Assembly: GCA_037043455.1 (NCBI GenBank) | Contig: JAWPHD010000133.1 | Location: 434,001-498,000, forward strand | Direction: 5' to 3' | Length of the DNA: 64,000 nucleotides | DNA from: Cyrtodaria siliqua | Taxonomy: Eukaryota > Mollusca > Bivalvia > Adapedonta > Hiatellidae | Part shown: positions 1-11,549 of the stretch, piece by piece | How positions within the stretch are numbered: position 1 is the stretch's first letter | Layout: each line of letters opens with the position of its first letter | Position numbers and translations under genes: made by a program | Notes under the pieces: generated by a model | Database searches by the model: none | Told to the model about the DNA's origin: nothing | The model's input: only the letters and a program-made list of their open reading frames with translations

Positions 1-460
1 CTATCATTGTCGTTATCATTACTATCATTGTCATTATCATTACTGTCATTGTCCTTATCATTATTATCATTGTCCTTATAATTACTGTCATTGTCCTTAT
101 AATTGCTATCATTGTCCTTATAATTACTGTCATTGTCATTATCATTGCTGTCATTGTCCTTATAATTGCTATCATTGTCCTTATAATTACTGTCATTGTC
201 ATTATCATTGCTGTCATTGTCCTTATAATTGCTATCATTGTCCTTATAATTGCTATCATTGTCCTTATAATTACTGTCATTGGCATTATCATTGCTGTCA
301 TTGTCCTTATAATTGCTATCATTGTCCTTATAATTGCTATCATTGTCCTTATAATTACTGTCATTGTCATTATCATTACTATCATTATCATTACTATCAG
401 TATCATCATACTTTTCATTGTTAGCATTGTATTAGTCATCATTACCACTATCATCACACT
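1..460. repeat. 21-bp minisatellite (ATT/CATTGT-rich)
   Basis: Tandem array with a 21-bp unit made of variants of CTATCATTGTCCTTATAATT. It runs off the left window edge and decays into looser TCATTA words after about position 400. Unit variants alternate (CTATCATTG against CTGTCATTG), which suggests expansion in multi-unit blocks. No coding role is seen. Confidence 0.9.
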
Positions 461-1317
461 TCTTCCGATATTAAAATTACTGTTCATTTCCTAAAAAAAG
501 AAAGTGATATTCTTTTATTTCATGAATTTCACACAGAAAGGGAACACTGTTGACAACTTGACATGATGTCATAGATTATTATCTAATGTTCATGTTCTTG
601 CTGCTATTATCTGTCATACTTTCACCGAAATTTCCAATCTTTTATTGGTGCATGGGCTTTTAAAGCTCTGTTAACACCGTTTAAAGAAAAGTCAAAATAA
701 AAAAAAATTGTTACCAAAAAATTACAACATCTAAATCTGTAGCAATTTGTAACATATCGGCCTGATAATTATACTATCTACAACTGTAAAATACACCTAT
801 ATTCTAACTATTGCAAAAAACAATAGTGATTAGATAAATGTGAATCTTTTCTTGCTTTTTTTAATCATTTATCATTGTTGCAGGAAGGTATTTTAGAGAG
901 CTGATGTCTTAATTCAAAACTATTATAGAGACACTGAATGCAGAAAGATTGAATCAATTTCATGATTTTTGGAGGATCTGATAATGTGGTATAAGTATTT
1001 GGACAGACGCAATAGATGTAATACATGTACTACAATTTTGTGCAATACCTGAAGAGGTTAAATAATAAATTGCACAATTTAATAGGTATGACAAATGTAC
1101 ATTTTGTTGGAAACTCTGAGAAAAAAGTTTTTATCGAACAGTTTGAAAATGTATGCTGTTTGAAAATGTTTGCTGACAATATGTAACTTCATAATAATTC
1201 TTCCTTGTGTTGAGCCACTTAAGGTCTCGGTTTGGTAATATTTCAGTACATTGAGAATAGAACAAAATACGCTGTTTTCTAGTCATTAAGGTACACATAT
1301 CTGGAACTTTTTTCCTT
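461..1317. other. Intergenic, nothing recognised
   Basis: AT-rich sequence without convincing open frames, RNA genes or repeat ends. Only short homopolymer runs are visible. Confidence 0.6.
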
Positions 1318-1329
1318 CAACTATCTATG

Positions 1330-1606
1330 GGGGGCGTCCGTGGCCGAGTGGTTAACGTCTCTGACTTGAAATCACTTGCCCCTCACCGCTGTAGGTTCAA
1401 TCCCTCAGGGGCCTAGGAATCTTTATGTGAGGAAGCTATCCAGCTGGCTTGCGGAACGTCGGTGGTTCTACCCAGGTGCCCGCCCGTGCACGAAAATTGC
1501 CCGGAGGGGCACCTGGGGTCTTCCTCCACCAATGGAAGCTGGAAAGTCGCCATATGACCTTAGCTGTTGGTGCGACTATAAAATCCAATTCAATCAATCA
1601 ATCAAT
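1330..1606 (+). mobile_element. tRNA-derived SINE, family A, full length with TSD
   Basis: The head resembles a serine/leucine-type tRNA: A box TGGCCGAGTGG near 1341 and B box GGTTCAATCCC near 1392. A body follows and the tail is repeated CAAT. A 12-bp direct repeat flanks it, CAACTATCTATG at 1318-1329 and CAACTATCCATG at 1607-1618 (11 of 12 match), which is the mark of LINE-mediated insertion. A near-identical copy lies at 28301-28574 on the other strand. The short open frames over the body are incidental. Confidence 0.92.
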
Positions 1607-1618
1607 CAACTATCCATG

Positions 1619-2518
1619 TAGATGTCCTGAAAATCAAATGTCTTAATCCCTATCGATATGCTTGTTTTTTCACAAATTTCAATTCCGTACACGTTTGTCC
1701 ATTTCAAAATGTTCACCATATCTCTGTGAGTAGGCAGATGGCGTTATGCGGTTCCCTCCACAGTCAGCAAATAGTCATGTAAAGCAAAGCTCTGATGATG
1801 AGCAATGTCAACCATATGTTATATGACAGTTATTCAACACTATTGATGTGAACATAATATCAGAAAGAATACTCATGTGGCAGAAATTGTGTCCTTTATT
1901 TCCGAAAGTTTGGTATAATTTTACTCAAAGTTTTGTTTTTATGTGAAATAAATTGATCCATAGAATAGACCATTTATCAAACAAGAGCAAACAAGACGCC
2001 ATTTCTACATAAAATAAGCCATTTTATCACATGATATTTTGGATCTTTTTTTAAAGATGGCAGACCAATAGTCTCGCACCACACTTCGATTTTACTGTGT
2101 TGGCTACCAATTTTCCATTCTGAATGTATAGCATTTACAGTCTAAAAGTAAATCTGGTACATAGCCCACTTTGGTGTTTTTTTTAATGTGAATGGTGTCA
2201 GGCAAGGTACTCTTTTTGACTTTCACTAAAAAGTTTCCACTTAAATTCATAAGCATTAAATGTGTCATATTTTGCTGTCAGTGTCGTCTTATCGCTATTC
2301 ATCCAATCTCACACTATTGTTTCTCACCTGCAACAGGAAAAGCAAATATCCATGGGCAATTATTAAAAATATCTCAAACCGAAGAACACACCCCTACTTT
2401 TTATGGTGTAAGAATCATCCTTCAGTCAAATGCAAGGGAGCTAAGTGTGTAGTTAGACCTACAGCATCTCAGTTGCCCGCATTAGTGTGTCGATAATGTT
2501 AAGCTCATTTCATAAGAA
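1619..2518. other. Intergenic, nothing recognised
   Basis: AT-rich. Two overlapping short frames (86 and 78 codons, around 2192-2496) have no recognisable domain and no supporting signals. Confidence 0.5.
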
Positions 2519-3281
2519 CTGCGATGGTGACTTAATGGTAGAGTATTGGTAGAGTGTCCACCTCGTATTACTGAGGTTGTGAGTTTGATCCCCAGCTGGG
2601 TCACCCCAAATACTTTATAAAAATATATACTAGTAGCTCCTTTGCTTCACATTCAGGGTAATGCTAGGCAGGGCACGAAAATTCCACTCGTCCGCTCACC
2701 ATGACGATTGCTCATTGATGCAGTAGAAATTCAGATAAATTCTTTAACAATTTATCACTTTGACCATTCAAATATTACCTAAGACGAGTACTACAGAAAA
2801 AAAATTCTTGCTCTACTAGTACTGCAGCTGGCCCAATATTCATCAAACTTTTGAGCACAAGAACCGGACTCAACTCATAATTTCAATTTTTTTAATTCCA
2901 AATAAAAACAATTTTACAAGCAAATTACTATATTTACTTACAGAAACGAGTAATTTTAAAGGTAATTTAACAGAAAATGTCTGAAAATTACAATTCTTAC
3001 CCATACTTTTGTGTTGATAGGGTTTGCAAAAAAATGAGATTTTGAGTCTGAGTCTGATTCTTGTGCTCAAACATTTGATGAATTTAGGCCTGGTCAGCCT
3101 GGTATCAGTATAATATGACTGGGTGGGGTAGCATGTCATATATCTATGGCATGGTATTCCAGTGTGGCAGCACTATAAAGTTGAGAATTGAGCTCTTTGC
3201 TACAAATAGACACCCTAGGGATATGACTGAAAGATCGTTAAAAGCAGCATTAAACCCCATACATACATACATACATACATT
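2519..3281 (+). mobile_element. SINE family E copy split by an insertion
   Basis: A tRNA-like head (GACTTAATGGTAGAGT, then a degenerate B box GAGTTTGATCCCC) and the start of the body occupy about 2519-2670. The rest of the body and a tail ending in a CATA microsatellite occupy about 3086-3281. The unbroken copy at 54735-55035 has the two parts adjacent, so the roughly 415 bases between them are an insertion. Part of that insertion is an inverted-repeat element (2828-3092). Confidence 0.7.
2828..3092. mobile_element. Inverted-repeat MITE-like element inside SINE E
   Basis: The left arm starts near 2828 with TTCATCAAACTTTTGAGCAC. The right arm (about 3035-3092) contains the complement, ending TTTGATGAATTTAGG. 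The arms are about 50 bases with scattered mismatches. No transposase is encoded. The exact ends and target duplication are unclear because the right arm abuts SINE sequence. Confidence 0.6.
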
Positions 3282-4194
3282 ATTCGAGGGGTGAATGATA
3301 TGTAACTATATATAAATAAAGAATGAGATATCGTAGTTCCGCAATGAGCCCGCAAAATATTCTCCCCTGGTGCCAAGTGAACGTACATGAACGCAGTAAA
3401 GAGTGCCTGGCCAAGGATTCCCAACTGATAGTTGTTAAAGAAGTTCCGAAATTTATGAAGCAAACCGTGACATCTATTCATAAGTGTCAGAAATATGATT
3501 TATTTTGTGCTTCTTCCAGCAAATTGGCTAGCATTCACCATGATAAATAACTGAAATTACTCTAATAGTTTTAACATGTGGAGCTTAATAAACTCAACAG
3601 CTTGAAAAGCCAAAAGTTAATTTACTGGCAAGATTTTACCTGCAAGGTAAGTTGAAAGATAATTAATTGGATTTAGGTGTTAATTACATAGAGAAAGTGA
3701 AAAGAAAACAGGTACTGTGTATAGAAACATTTGTGTGAGTGAACCTGCGATTTGTTTAGAACATCAAAGAAGTGTGTGAAACTGATATATCTAGAATGTA
3801 GTTTGGTACATGTGGATGTGTTATTTAGTGTAGAAGATACTGCGGTTCTTGGCCATTCAACAGTACAATCATATAGATTATGTAATGAATGCGTTTGATA
3901 ATCTGGAATTCTTCAGGAGATGGAAGGCGTGTGCTTTTTCACTTGAGCAGATCTGAACAAGTAAAAGGACAACATGCCTTCCGTTTGATCAGTGTGAGAA
4001 ATACTGATTATGGCACTCACACATCTTTTTATTACCGATTTTGTATCCGTTTCCTGATATTTACTGAAGCTCAAACAAAACTAGAATTGTTACACAAAAT
4101 CTATAAATAGACAGTTGTTAGTTTCCTCCAGTGTGATTTTGAAATTTCGTTCTATGAGAAATACTAATATTTTACCTATATGTAACAGAATAAC
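3282..4194. other. Intergenic, nothing recognised
   Basis: No repeat ends, RNA genes or convincing frames. The 73-codon frame at 3889-4110 has no recognisable features. Confidence 0.5.
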
Positions 4195-4345
4195 CTTATT
4201 TCTCCCTTTCCTATTAATTTTCTCCCTTCCTATTTCTCCCTTCCCCATTTCTCCTTTTTTTATTTCTCCCTTCCCTATTTCTCTTTTTGCTATGTTTCCC
4301 TTTCCTATTTCTCCCTTTTTCTCCCTTCCCTATTTCTCCCTAAAG
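4195..4345. repeat. Pyrimidine-rich minisatellite
   Basis: Irregular tandem copies of a unit near 15 bases, TATTTCTCCCTTCCC and variants, almost wholly C and T on this strand. Such polypurine-polypyrimidine tracts can form triplex DNA; this is inference. Confidence 0.85.
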
Positions 4346-5074
4346 ATTTCCGAGACCAACCCTATGCATAATCAAGCTTCTCTGAATGTCTGACATGCTT
4401 ACTTTTATTCTCAGCTATGAAGTGAAGTGGGCATATCGTATATATGTACAACAAAAAGTTTTACATTCAAGTTTTTCATTCAGTCTATTTGTCAGACTCC
4501 GACGCCATAGAGCTTTCAAACTTCACACCTCTTTCCATCTATATGACAAGTGTTCCCAGAAAAGTAGGTCATGTATGTCAGTATGACTGACCGTAACCTA
4601 CATTATGAACTTAATTTACAGATAGGTTTCTTTGAAATTTTATTTTTGTGACCGACAGTGATAAAGCGGGAATCCGTGCTCCATGGACATATTTACTAAT
4701 TATACCTTAATTCAGCGCATGATTTGTTTATATCTTAATAATTACTCTGTAATAAAAGTAGAACTTGCAGACATCAAAAAGTTTGTTTCTAGCAACATAT
4801 GTGTGAGTATGTGATCCGCTGTAATAACCAGATAACTTTGTAAAGGTGCAATTCCAAATCCCATAAAGAGACTTAAAGTATGAAGCTGCAGGTGCTGATT
4901 ACAGAATTGTTCAATCTTACAAAAGAATATTTAATGCACTTTCAATGATGACTAGGAATTATGGGTAAGTTAGTTAAAACCTTCGACATCCGTTTCAGCT
5001 ATGTGGATTTGTACATGTTCCGTATTCAGTTTATTTTGTGTTTATTCTGGATATTCGTACATGCATTTAGAGAA
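4346..5074. other. Intergenic with a fragment of a dispersed repeat
   Basis: Around 4640-4700 (GACCGACAGTGATAAAGCGG and following) the sequence resembles 42810-42870 in the same orientation, so both are probably copies of one unnamed interspersed repeat. Nothing else is recognised. Confidence 0.4.
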
Positions 5075-5242
5075 GCCGGTGTGGCTTAGTGAATAGCTTG
5101 GTGCCGGTGTGGCTTAGTGAATAGCTTGGTGCCGGTGTGGCTTAGTGAATAGCTTGGTGCCGGTGTGGCTTAGTGAATAGCTTGGTGCCGGTGTGGCTTA
5201 GTGAATAGCTTGGTGCCGGTGTGGCTTAGTGAATAGCTTGGT
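5075..5242 (+). repeat. Six exact 28-bp copies of a SINE A-box segment
   Basis: Units start at 5075, 5103, 5131, 5159, 5187 and 5215, and no difference is visible among the six. Each carries GTGGCTTAGTGAATAGC, which fits a pol III A box. The last unit continues into a head-like sequence with a B-box-like GAGTTCAAGCTTC near 5270, so this is the start of a tRNA-derived SINE head whose first 28 bases were amplified in place. Confidence 0.93.
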
Positions 5243-5299
5243 AAAATTTAAGTCGGAAACCCTGAGTTCAAGCTTCACCACCTTAATCAGTCTGTCCGA

Positions 5300-5490
5300 A
5301 CATCACTGGAGCGTCAAATTAAGAGTTACCAACTCATAAATCATTTTCTGCGTATTCAATTACGGGTATTTTAAAAACCCATGAAATAAACCTATACTTT
5401 TAATTGGCACATACATTGTTATATGACCTGAACACTTGACTAGAGTTTTGATAAACAGTTTTGTACAGTAATTTTGCAACTATTTGGATT
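5300..5490 (-). repeat. Dispersed repeat family G, partial
   Basis: Reverse-strand copy of a repeat also at 35612-35980, 56684-57040 and 58112-58219. Shared words include GGTGTTCAGGTCATATAATA, and GATTGAATATGCGT, here seen in complement. No frame or terminal repeat was recognised, so the class is unknown. Confidence 0.7.
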
Positions 5491-5505
5491 GTTCCCATTA
5501 TGTGG

Positions 5506-6176
5506 TCCTAGTATTAACTTTCATACCCCATCCAACCCCTTCTCTAAGAAGCTTAAAAAGTTTGCATATTGTAAAATTAAACATTTAATAGTTAATTTTG
5601 CATTTTTTCAGTAAACATGTTTTTAAACGCGTTTTATTGTCGAAATATTTGTTATCAAGTCCTGCTAATATAAGCTTTCCCATCGCTTAATGGAATTAAG
5701 ACGGGATCACGTAATGCGCATGAATTGGAAGCTTATAATAATCCTCCATCTGAGTGTGGGGAAGGGGTGTGGGGGAGGGGCTAGGGTTATAAGTTATGTT
5801 ATGCTGTTATTGGTGAAATTTATATTTTGTTATCTCTTATTGTGAAATTATAATATTAACCGTTGATTCAGTGTTATCTGTTATCTGTTATTGGCAAAAA
5901 TTTATTTTTTATTGTCTGTTATTGAGAATATATATTTATCGTTATTCACAATCTACATCGAATGAAGAGATTTTATTTTTTTGGTATCTCCCCCTATCCC
6001 ATTCAATTTATGATGAAAATGTCATATTTGGGATTCTTACCTGTTATTTTATTTACTGATTTTAGTATTTTTAATTCATTGTTATCTGTTACCAAATTCA
6101 GTTTGCTGTTATCCTGTTACGAGACTCCCAACCCATGCCCTAACTTGTTAAAGAATCAGTAGAAGTTATACCCCCA
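5506..6176. other. Intergenic, nothing recognised
   Basis: AT-rich, with scattered GTTATCTGTTAT-like words around 5870-6120 that form a loose simple repeat. No supported gene. Confidence 0.5.
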
Positions 6177-7100
6177 CTTTCACATTTTTGTCCTGTTTCT
6201 TCGCATCCCGTCGCGTCGCGTAACACATTTTTACTACTTGCATATCTCAGACACTTTTGAATGGATCTTTCCCAAACTTCATGTACACACAACAACTGAT
6301 GAACTTATGTCCCTGTATATCACCCATCATTGATTGCCTAATTTATTACAGAGATATGACCCTTTGTTTGACTTAGAATTTTCCACTCTAATATTGTATA
6401 ATGACCTGTTAACACATTTTTTTCTCCAACATTTTCGAATTGATTGTTCCCAAACTTCATGTACACATAACAACTGATGACCTTATGTCCCTGTACATCA
6501 CCCATCATTGATTGCCTAATTTTTATTACAGAATTATGACCCTTTGTTTGACTTAGAATTTTCCACTCTAATATTGTATAATGAATGACACCTTAACACA
6601 TTTTTTTCTCAAACATATTGAATTGATTGTCCAAAATTAATATATACATACAACTGATGACCTTATGTCCTGTACATTACCCATTATTGATTGCCTAATT
6701 TAGTTTAGAATTATGGCCCTTTGTTTGACTTAGAATTGTCCACTTTAATATTGTATTATGGCCTGTTAATACATTTTTTCTCAAACATTTTCGAATTGAT
6801 TTTCCCCAAACTTCATGTACACATAACAACTGATTACCTTATGTCCCTCTACATTTACCCATCATTGATTGCCTAATTTATTACAGAATTATGGCCCTTT
6901 GTTTGAATTAGAATTTTCCACTCTAATATTGTACAATGACCTGTTAACACATTTTTCTCAAACATTTTCAAATTTAAACTTTATGTATACGTAACAACTG
7001 ATTACCTCATGTCCTTCTACATCGCAAATTGTTGATGCCTAATTTATTACAGAATCATGGCACTTTATTTGACTTAGAGTTTTTCATTCCCTAATGAACT
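6177..7100. repeat. Family Q, five tandem monomers of about 175-187 bp
   Basis: The phrase TAACACATTTTT recurs near 6222, 6409, 6593, 6767 and 6945, each time followed by TGATTGCCTAATTTA and TTGACTTAGAATTTTCC. Monomers diverge noticeably, so the array is old. A solitary copy with the same leader (CCCCGCTTTCAC) lies at 41650-41945. Confidence 0.85.
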
Positions 7101-8547
7101 TCATGTGGCTTTCACTTTAACACTTTTCATGGATTGTTATTACACTTGACATACAGTTCAGGGTTCGATACTTACGCAGATACGCTGGACCGAGGCCACC
7201 TGATTTTCGGAAGGATAACCAGTTTCCTAAAGATTGGTGGCCAGTCGGGCCTTCTAGTTTAAATTACTGACATTTTAATAATGGTTGCCTGTCAGGCTAG
7301 TCAAAGAAAAATCTCGAGACAATCAAACTTTTCAGCTAAAATTCAACCAGAAATCGTGTTTTATCGTGTGTAATTTGAAGTCGTATTTGTTGAAAAGTAA
7401 AAAGATCTCTCATTTATTCAAGTTCATCAGTTTGAAAGCACGCTTTTCATTGGTTGATTACACGATTTGAACCAATCGCATTACAGCTTTCATATTGACA
7501 TTGATTGGGCACAGAAATTGGTCACGTTGGACAGAAGAAGAAAGTGTAAAATGTAAAAGAAAATAATATTATTTGTACTAAAGGATGCAATGGATAAATA
7601 AATGGAAAATAATGGAAAATAGAACCTTATTGTTTGATTCTAATCACGTGTATTTAATTCTAAATAAAAACAAGTAAAAGAGCGAAGTATTCAATATCGA
7701 CAAAACAAATTACATACCAGCATCAGATCTATTCATTGGTAATAACAATTTCGGGGCAAGTTGAAACAAAATCTTTCAGTCAGGGCAAGGGGACTTTTGA
7801 AATCTACTTGCTCTGGGTTAGTTCCCAATTTATATTTTCTTGGGGCACTGACATGATATATTTATCCATCTCATGTAGATCTAGTAGGATTGCACATATT
7901 GGAGCATCAAGCATTCGCATGATTGACTTTGTGTAACAGGTTTTCGCGTTCTTTAAAAGTGTGGAAAATTCTCAAAAACGTCTCTGCCACCAAAATGACA
8001 AAAGACAAACCTGAAAGACTTCAAACCTAAATAACACATTATGCTAAGGATCTAGCAGCATTACAAAACAATTATAAGGCATATAAATTGTAGATAATAA
8101 TATTTTTTGTAATGTTTCGGTAAATATAACTGTACAGGAGAAGGATCACCTATCGGTAAGAAGGACCACCAGTTTTCAAAGGCAGAAAGTCCTGCAGGCT
8201 TCCTACTCATAAAAGTTAGAGAGTGGAACCCTGCAGTCTGCAATTTTTTTACAGAGTTATGGACCTTTCAGATTAAGGAATTTCTTTCAGATTAAGAAAT
8301 TAACAGATATTTTAGACATTTACTATTCTTGATTTTGCCCATCATCGGCTAGAGCAAAAAAGCGGGTGTATTAATCACCTTCAGTGATAGTTCTAGTTGT
8401 TTCCAGATTTCTGTGTATTCTTTCCCTCTTTTTCTGGGGCAGCTCTAACTTACATAAGATATTGTGCTGATGAGCTGTTCAACAATAATATGCAATTCTA
8501 ATGCAACTATTATGTAACACGTTGCTACATTGGCTAACGTCTCAAAG
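7101..8547. other. Intergenic, small repeat fragments only
   Basis: Near 8365-8400 the words ACCTTCAGTGATAGTTCTAG match the end of the solitary family Q copy near 41940. No gene is supported; the 60-70 codon frames here have no recognisable features. Confidence 0.45.
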
Positions 8548-8850
8548 TTGCGACCGTAAAACCCCCGATTTACCGTCTGAAAAATATGTGACGTCACATA
8601 ACGCAGATACAAATGACATCATTGGATGACGTCAACAAAATGCTGGCATCGGTGAATTTGAGTTTTCATAGAAAAACAAGTGTGTAAGAGAATCGAGATA
8701 ACCATGCTAAGATTTTCAATCTGGGACGGTATGTGGTTGGTTTTACGGTCTGAAATTACGTTTTACTGCGTCGCCGTAAAAGAAATTTCAGACTGTAAAA
8801 CCACTCACATACCGTCCCAGATTGAAAATCTTAGTATGGTTAGCTCTTAA
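8548..8850. mobile_element. Hairpin-ended element (foldback/MITE candidate)
   Basis: The arms 8699-8757 and 8784-8842 are 59 bases each and complementary at all but a handful of positions, separated by a 26-base loop. The flank at 8548-8600 repeats arm words (GACCGTAAAAC, TTACCGTCTGAAA), so the element probably starts there. It contains several GACGTCA-type palindromes. No protein is encoded and no target duplication was identified. Confidence 0.7.
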
Positions 8851-9183
8851 CTTACATGTATTTTAATTTGGGACATTCACCAAAATAAAGCAATACATGT
8901 ATCTTGGGCTGTAATTAATGTTGATGCGCATTATGTATATCAGTGGCCAACATCAGATATCAGTGGCCGACATAAAATACCTACTACAACAAATGCACAA
9001 TCTGGTGTTATATCTGCAGCAATATCTCCATCAGGATCCATATCTTCTCATTATACTAATTATGACTGTACAAGATCAGTATCTCTGTCGGTAATGGTTA
9101 CCAGACTATCACCTGGACAAAATGTGAGTGGGGTTTTCAATATCCTTTATAGCAAGTTTCCCTATCTCTAACTTTAAATATAA

Positions 9184-9530
9184 GGAGCATGTGGCGCTAG
9201 TGGATAGCACGGTGGGCTTGAAATCTGGAGGACCAGAGTTCAAGCCTCACCGGTGCCACTGAGTTTCACTTGTGTGTTCATGGGAATACGCTTTTCCTTA
9301 GCCTCGTCTTTTAGTTGGGGACATAAACCGGGTGATCTAGTGTATCGTGCATAAACCGGGTGGTTTAGTGTATCGTAGTCTATTCTCCGAGCATGTCAGA
9401 GAACTATACAAATCTTTTCATTGGTAAGATAAGGGTGTCCAGATTCCAGTATTTTTCCCTCGCTCTGGGTAGGCTCTAAAGAAAGTATACAATGTGTTGA
9501 TGGGCCGTTGAACAACGTTCATTCATTCCG
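9184..9530 (+). mobile_element. SINE family B, diverged copy
   Basis: The head has an A box-like GTGGCGCTAGTGGATAGC and B box-like GAGTTCAAGCCTC. The body and tail (GTGTTGATGGGCCGTTGAAC) match the full copy at 10335-10656. A segment of about 29 bases around ACATAAACCGGGTG is duplicated inside it (about 9320-9378). Confidence 0.8.
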
Positions 9531-9736
9531 ACTTTTAATATCAGTGAATACAGACATTTGCTGATGCTGATCATTTAAAATGTACAAAAGAGAATTGCAA
9601 ATTAATTATTAATTAGTATATCTTATTGTTAATTAGTATTTCAGACAAGGAGCTATAGTCTTACTTTCAACTTTAATAAAATCATGAAGGTGGTGAAACA
9701 AATAAGTAAATGAGGTGATTGTAGAAACTGCTGTTA

Positions 9737-10225
9737 TTTATGTCTTACCTCTCTTTGGTTTGTCCTTGGGCAAGACACTTCCTTTAGTCTGTTTGATGGA
9801 AGTAAACCAGACTGTCATGTGTACTGAATTATTTTTGAGCATCTTAAAGAACCATAGGAACCTTTTCAGTAGTTTGAGTAAGGCACCGCTCCTGGATTCC
9901 TATGTATCCTTTCTCTTTCTCTAGAGCAGACGGTCTCCCAGAGGTTTTGGGGAATAAGGGATCATGGCCATTTAGTTTTATTAGCCATATTAGGGGAACA
10001 TTGTCTGTTATTGGTAATATTTTTGGGAAACAAGGAAACATTGTAAAAATATTTGTGGGGAACAATGCAAAATATGTTTGGGGAACAAGGGAACATTGGT
10101 AATAATTTCAGGGAACAAGGGAACACTGGGTCATATTTTCAGGGAACAAGGGAACATGGAACTGCCCCTGGGAGGGCCTCAGATCAGCTCTAAATAACCT
10201 AAACAATGTGTCGATCTTTTTAACA
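9737..10225 (+). mobile_element. SINE family B, headless copy split by a minisatellite
   Basis: The body starts at about 9737 (CTTGGGCAAGACACTTCC), breaks off near 9928 after TTTCTCTTTCTCTAGAG, and resumes near 10166 with AGCTCTAAATAACC and the usual tail. About 235 bases of GGGAACAAGG-type repeats lie between. The tRNA-like head is missing. Confidence 0.7.
9990..10165. repeat. Degenerate minisatellite (GGGAACAAGGGAACATTGG)
   Basis: Irregular tandem copies of roughly 32 bases built on GGGAACAAGGGAACATTGG and TAATATTTT words, interrupting a SINE family B body. Confidence 0.75.
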
Positions 10226-10334
10226 TAAAATGAAATAAAATGATGTTGTGTTTATATACCAACTTGCCTTGCCATACTTTCTCCTTTTGTGTGCATTGAA
10301 GGCAATTTTTGTTCACATTAATCCAGACCTCCGG

Positions 10335-10656
10335 GAGGGCTGGCGTGGCGCAGTCGGTAGCGCTGCGGATTTGTAGCCGGAGGCTCCGGGTTCAATCCTC
10401 CGTGGTGCTACTGAGTTCCCTCGGTGTGTTCTTGGGCAAGACACTTTCCCTCAGCCTCATCCGTCGGATGGGGACGTAAACTGGGCGGTCCCGTGTATCG
10501 GTCTATCCTCCGGGCACGTAAAAGAACCATAGGAATCTATTCGATAATAAGAGTAGGGCAGGTTCCCGAATTCCTATGTATCCTTCCCCTCTCTCTGGGG
10601 CGGCTCTAAATAACCTATACTGTGTTGATGAGCCGTTAAACAACATTTATTTCAAT
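10335..10656 (+). mobile_element. tRNA-derived SINE, family B, full length with TSD
   Basis: The A box is GTGGCGCAGTCGG and the B box GGTTCAATCCT, followed by the body with CTTGGGCAAGACACTTTCCC and the tail GATGAGCCGTTAAACAAC. A 13-bp target duplication TCCAGACCTCCGG is perfect at 10322-10334 and 10657-10669. This is the best reference copy of the family in the window. Confidence 0.95.
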
Positions 10657-10669
10657 TCCAGACCTCCGG

Positions 10670-11276
10670 ACCAAAATGTCCATTCCATAAATGATATTAG
10701 AGCGGATTGTGTTACTAATGTGCAGACACATTTGTCTTTTTAACACTGGAATCTATTCTATTTTGTTTTGATATATTACGTTTTGTCTTTTACAGCAATA
10801 TTGACATCAGCACTAAATGTCTGTATGGCTCTGGTCACGATTTTTCTAGGAAGTGACCAGGTTAGGATTTTTTCGTGTTACACTTTTGTATTTTAGGTAG
10901 TTTGATTGATTGATTGTTACTAATGGAAAACTTTGGTCAATTAATGTTTTTTGTTTAAGTGTTTTATAAATTGATCGATTTATTTACGGTAGAAAGTTAG
11001 TTAAAGATGTTGTACGTGATCATCGAATAAATGTAACCAGATAATGCCTTGATGTTGTGCTTTTAATGATCTTTTGATTTGCCATTCTTTGTCAGTTTGC
11101 ATGCCAAGTTTACATTTTCACTTGTTTTGTCATATATTACCAAATAAGATGTTAACGGCCAATATATTACCTCATTTCTCAGAATTTTATGAAATATAGA
11201 TGTATTTATGGCCTTTAGATGAGTTGGATGTGTTTCTTGATTCCAGAATGGGAAGTCCCAGGACAATCCCAAATCC
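10670..11276. other. Intergenic, nothing recognised
   Basis: AT-rich unique-looking sequence without supported features. Confidence 0.5.
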
Positions 11277-11378
11277 CATGATTGATTAGTGTGAACCATA
11301 ACACACTTCCACGGCCAGAAGCTTGCATGATTGATAAGTGTGAACCAAAACACACTTCCACGGCCAGAAGCTTGCATG
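11277..11378. repeat. 49-bp tandem duplication at the DIRS-like insertion site
   Basis: Units beginning CATGATTGAT start at 11277 and 11326, and a third start (CATGATTG) at 11375 runs straight into the left end of the DIRS-like element. The element therefore entered at the word ATTG in this repeat, or the duplication formed beside it. Confidence 0.85.
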
Positions 11379-11394
11379 ATTGGTCTATAGATAG

Positions 11395-11549
11395 CTTACG
11401 ACAACATTACAATTGCAAGATACTCAACTTGCCTTAATCCACGAACGGAAAAACTTCCCCAAATACCCTTCCCGGGACTCCCGGCACCAAGGGCGCCGCC
11501 AAATACACCCGTACAAGCAAGAGTCACACAGAGTTACGTCCTCTTTCCG
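11395..11549. repeat. Left inverted terminal repeat of the DIRS-like element
   Basis: 155 bases starting CTTACGACAACATTAC and ending CCTCTTTCCG, an exact inverted match to 17636-17790 by base-by-base reading. Outside it lie 12-16 bases specific to the left end (GGTCTATAGATAG). Overlapping short frames on both strands are incidental. Confidence 0.95.

Noticed and set aside
1376..1646. Two short frames of 81 and 65 codons, the first repeated at 28261-28527
   Set aside because: They are the body of the family A SINE, so the conserved translation reflects shared SINE ancestry.
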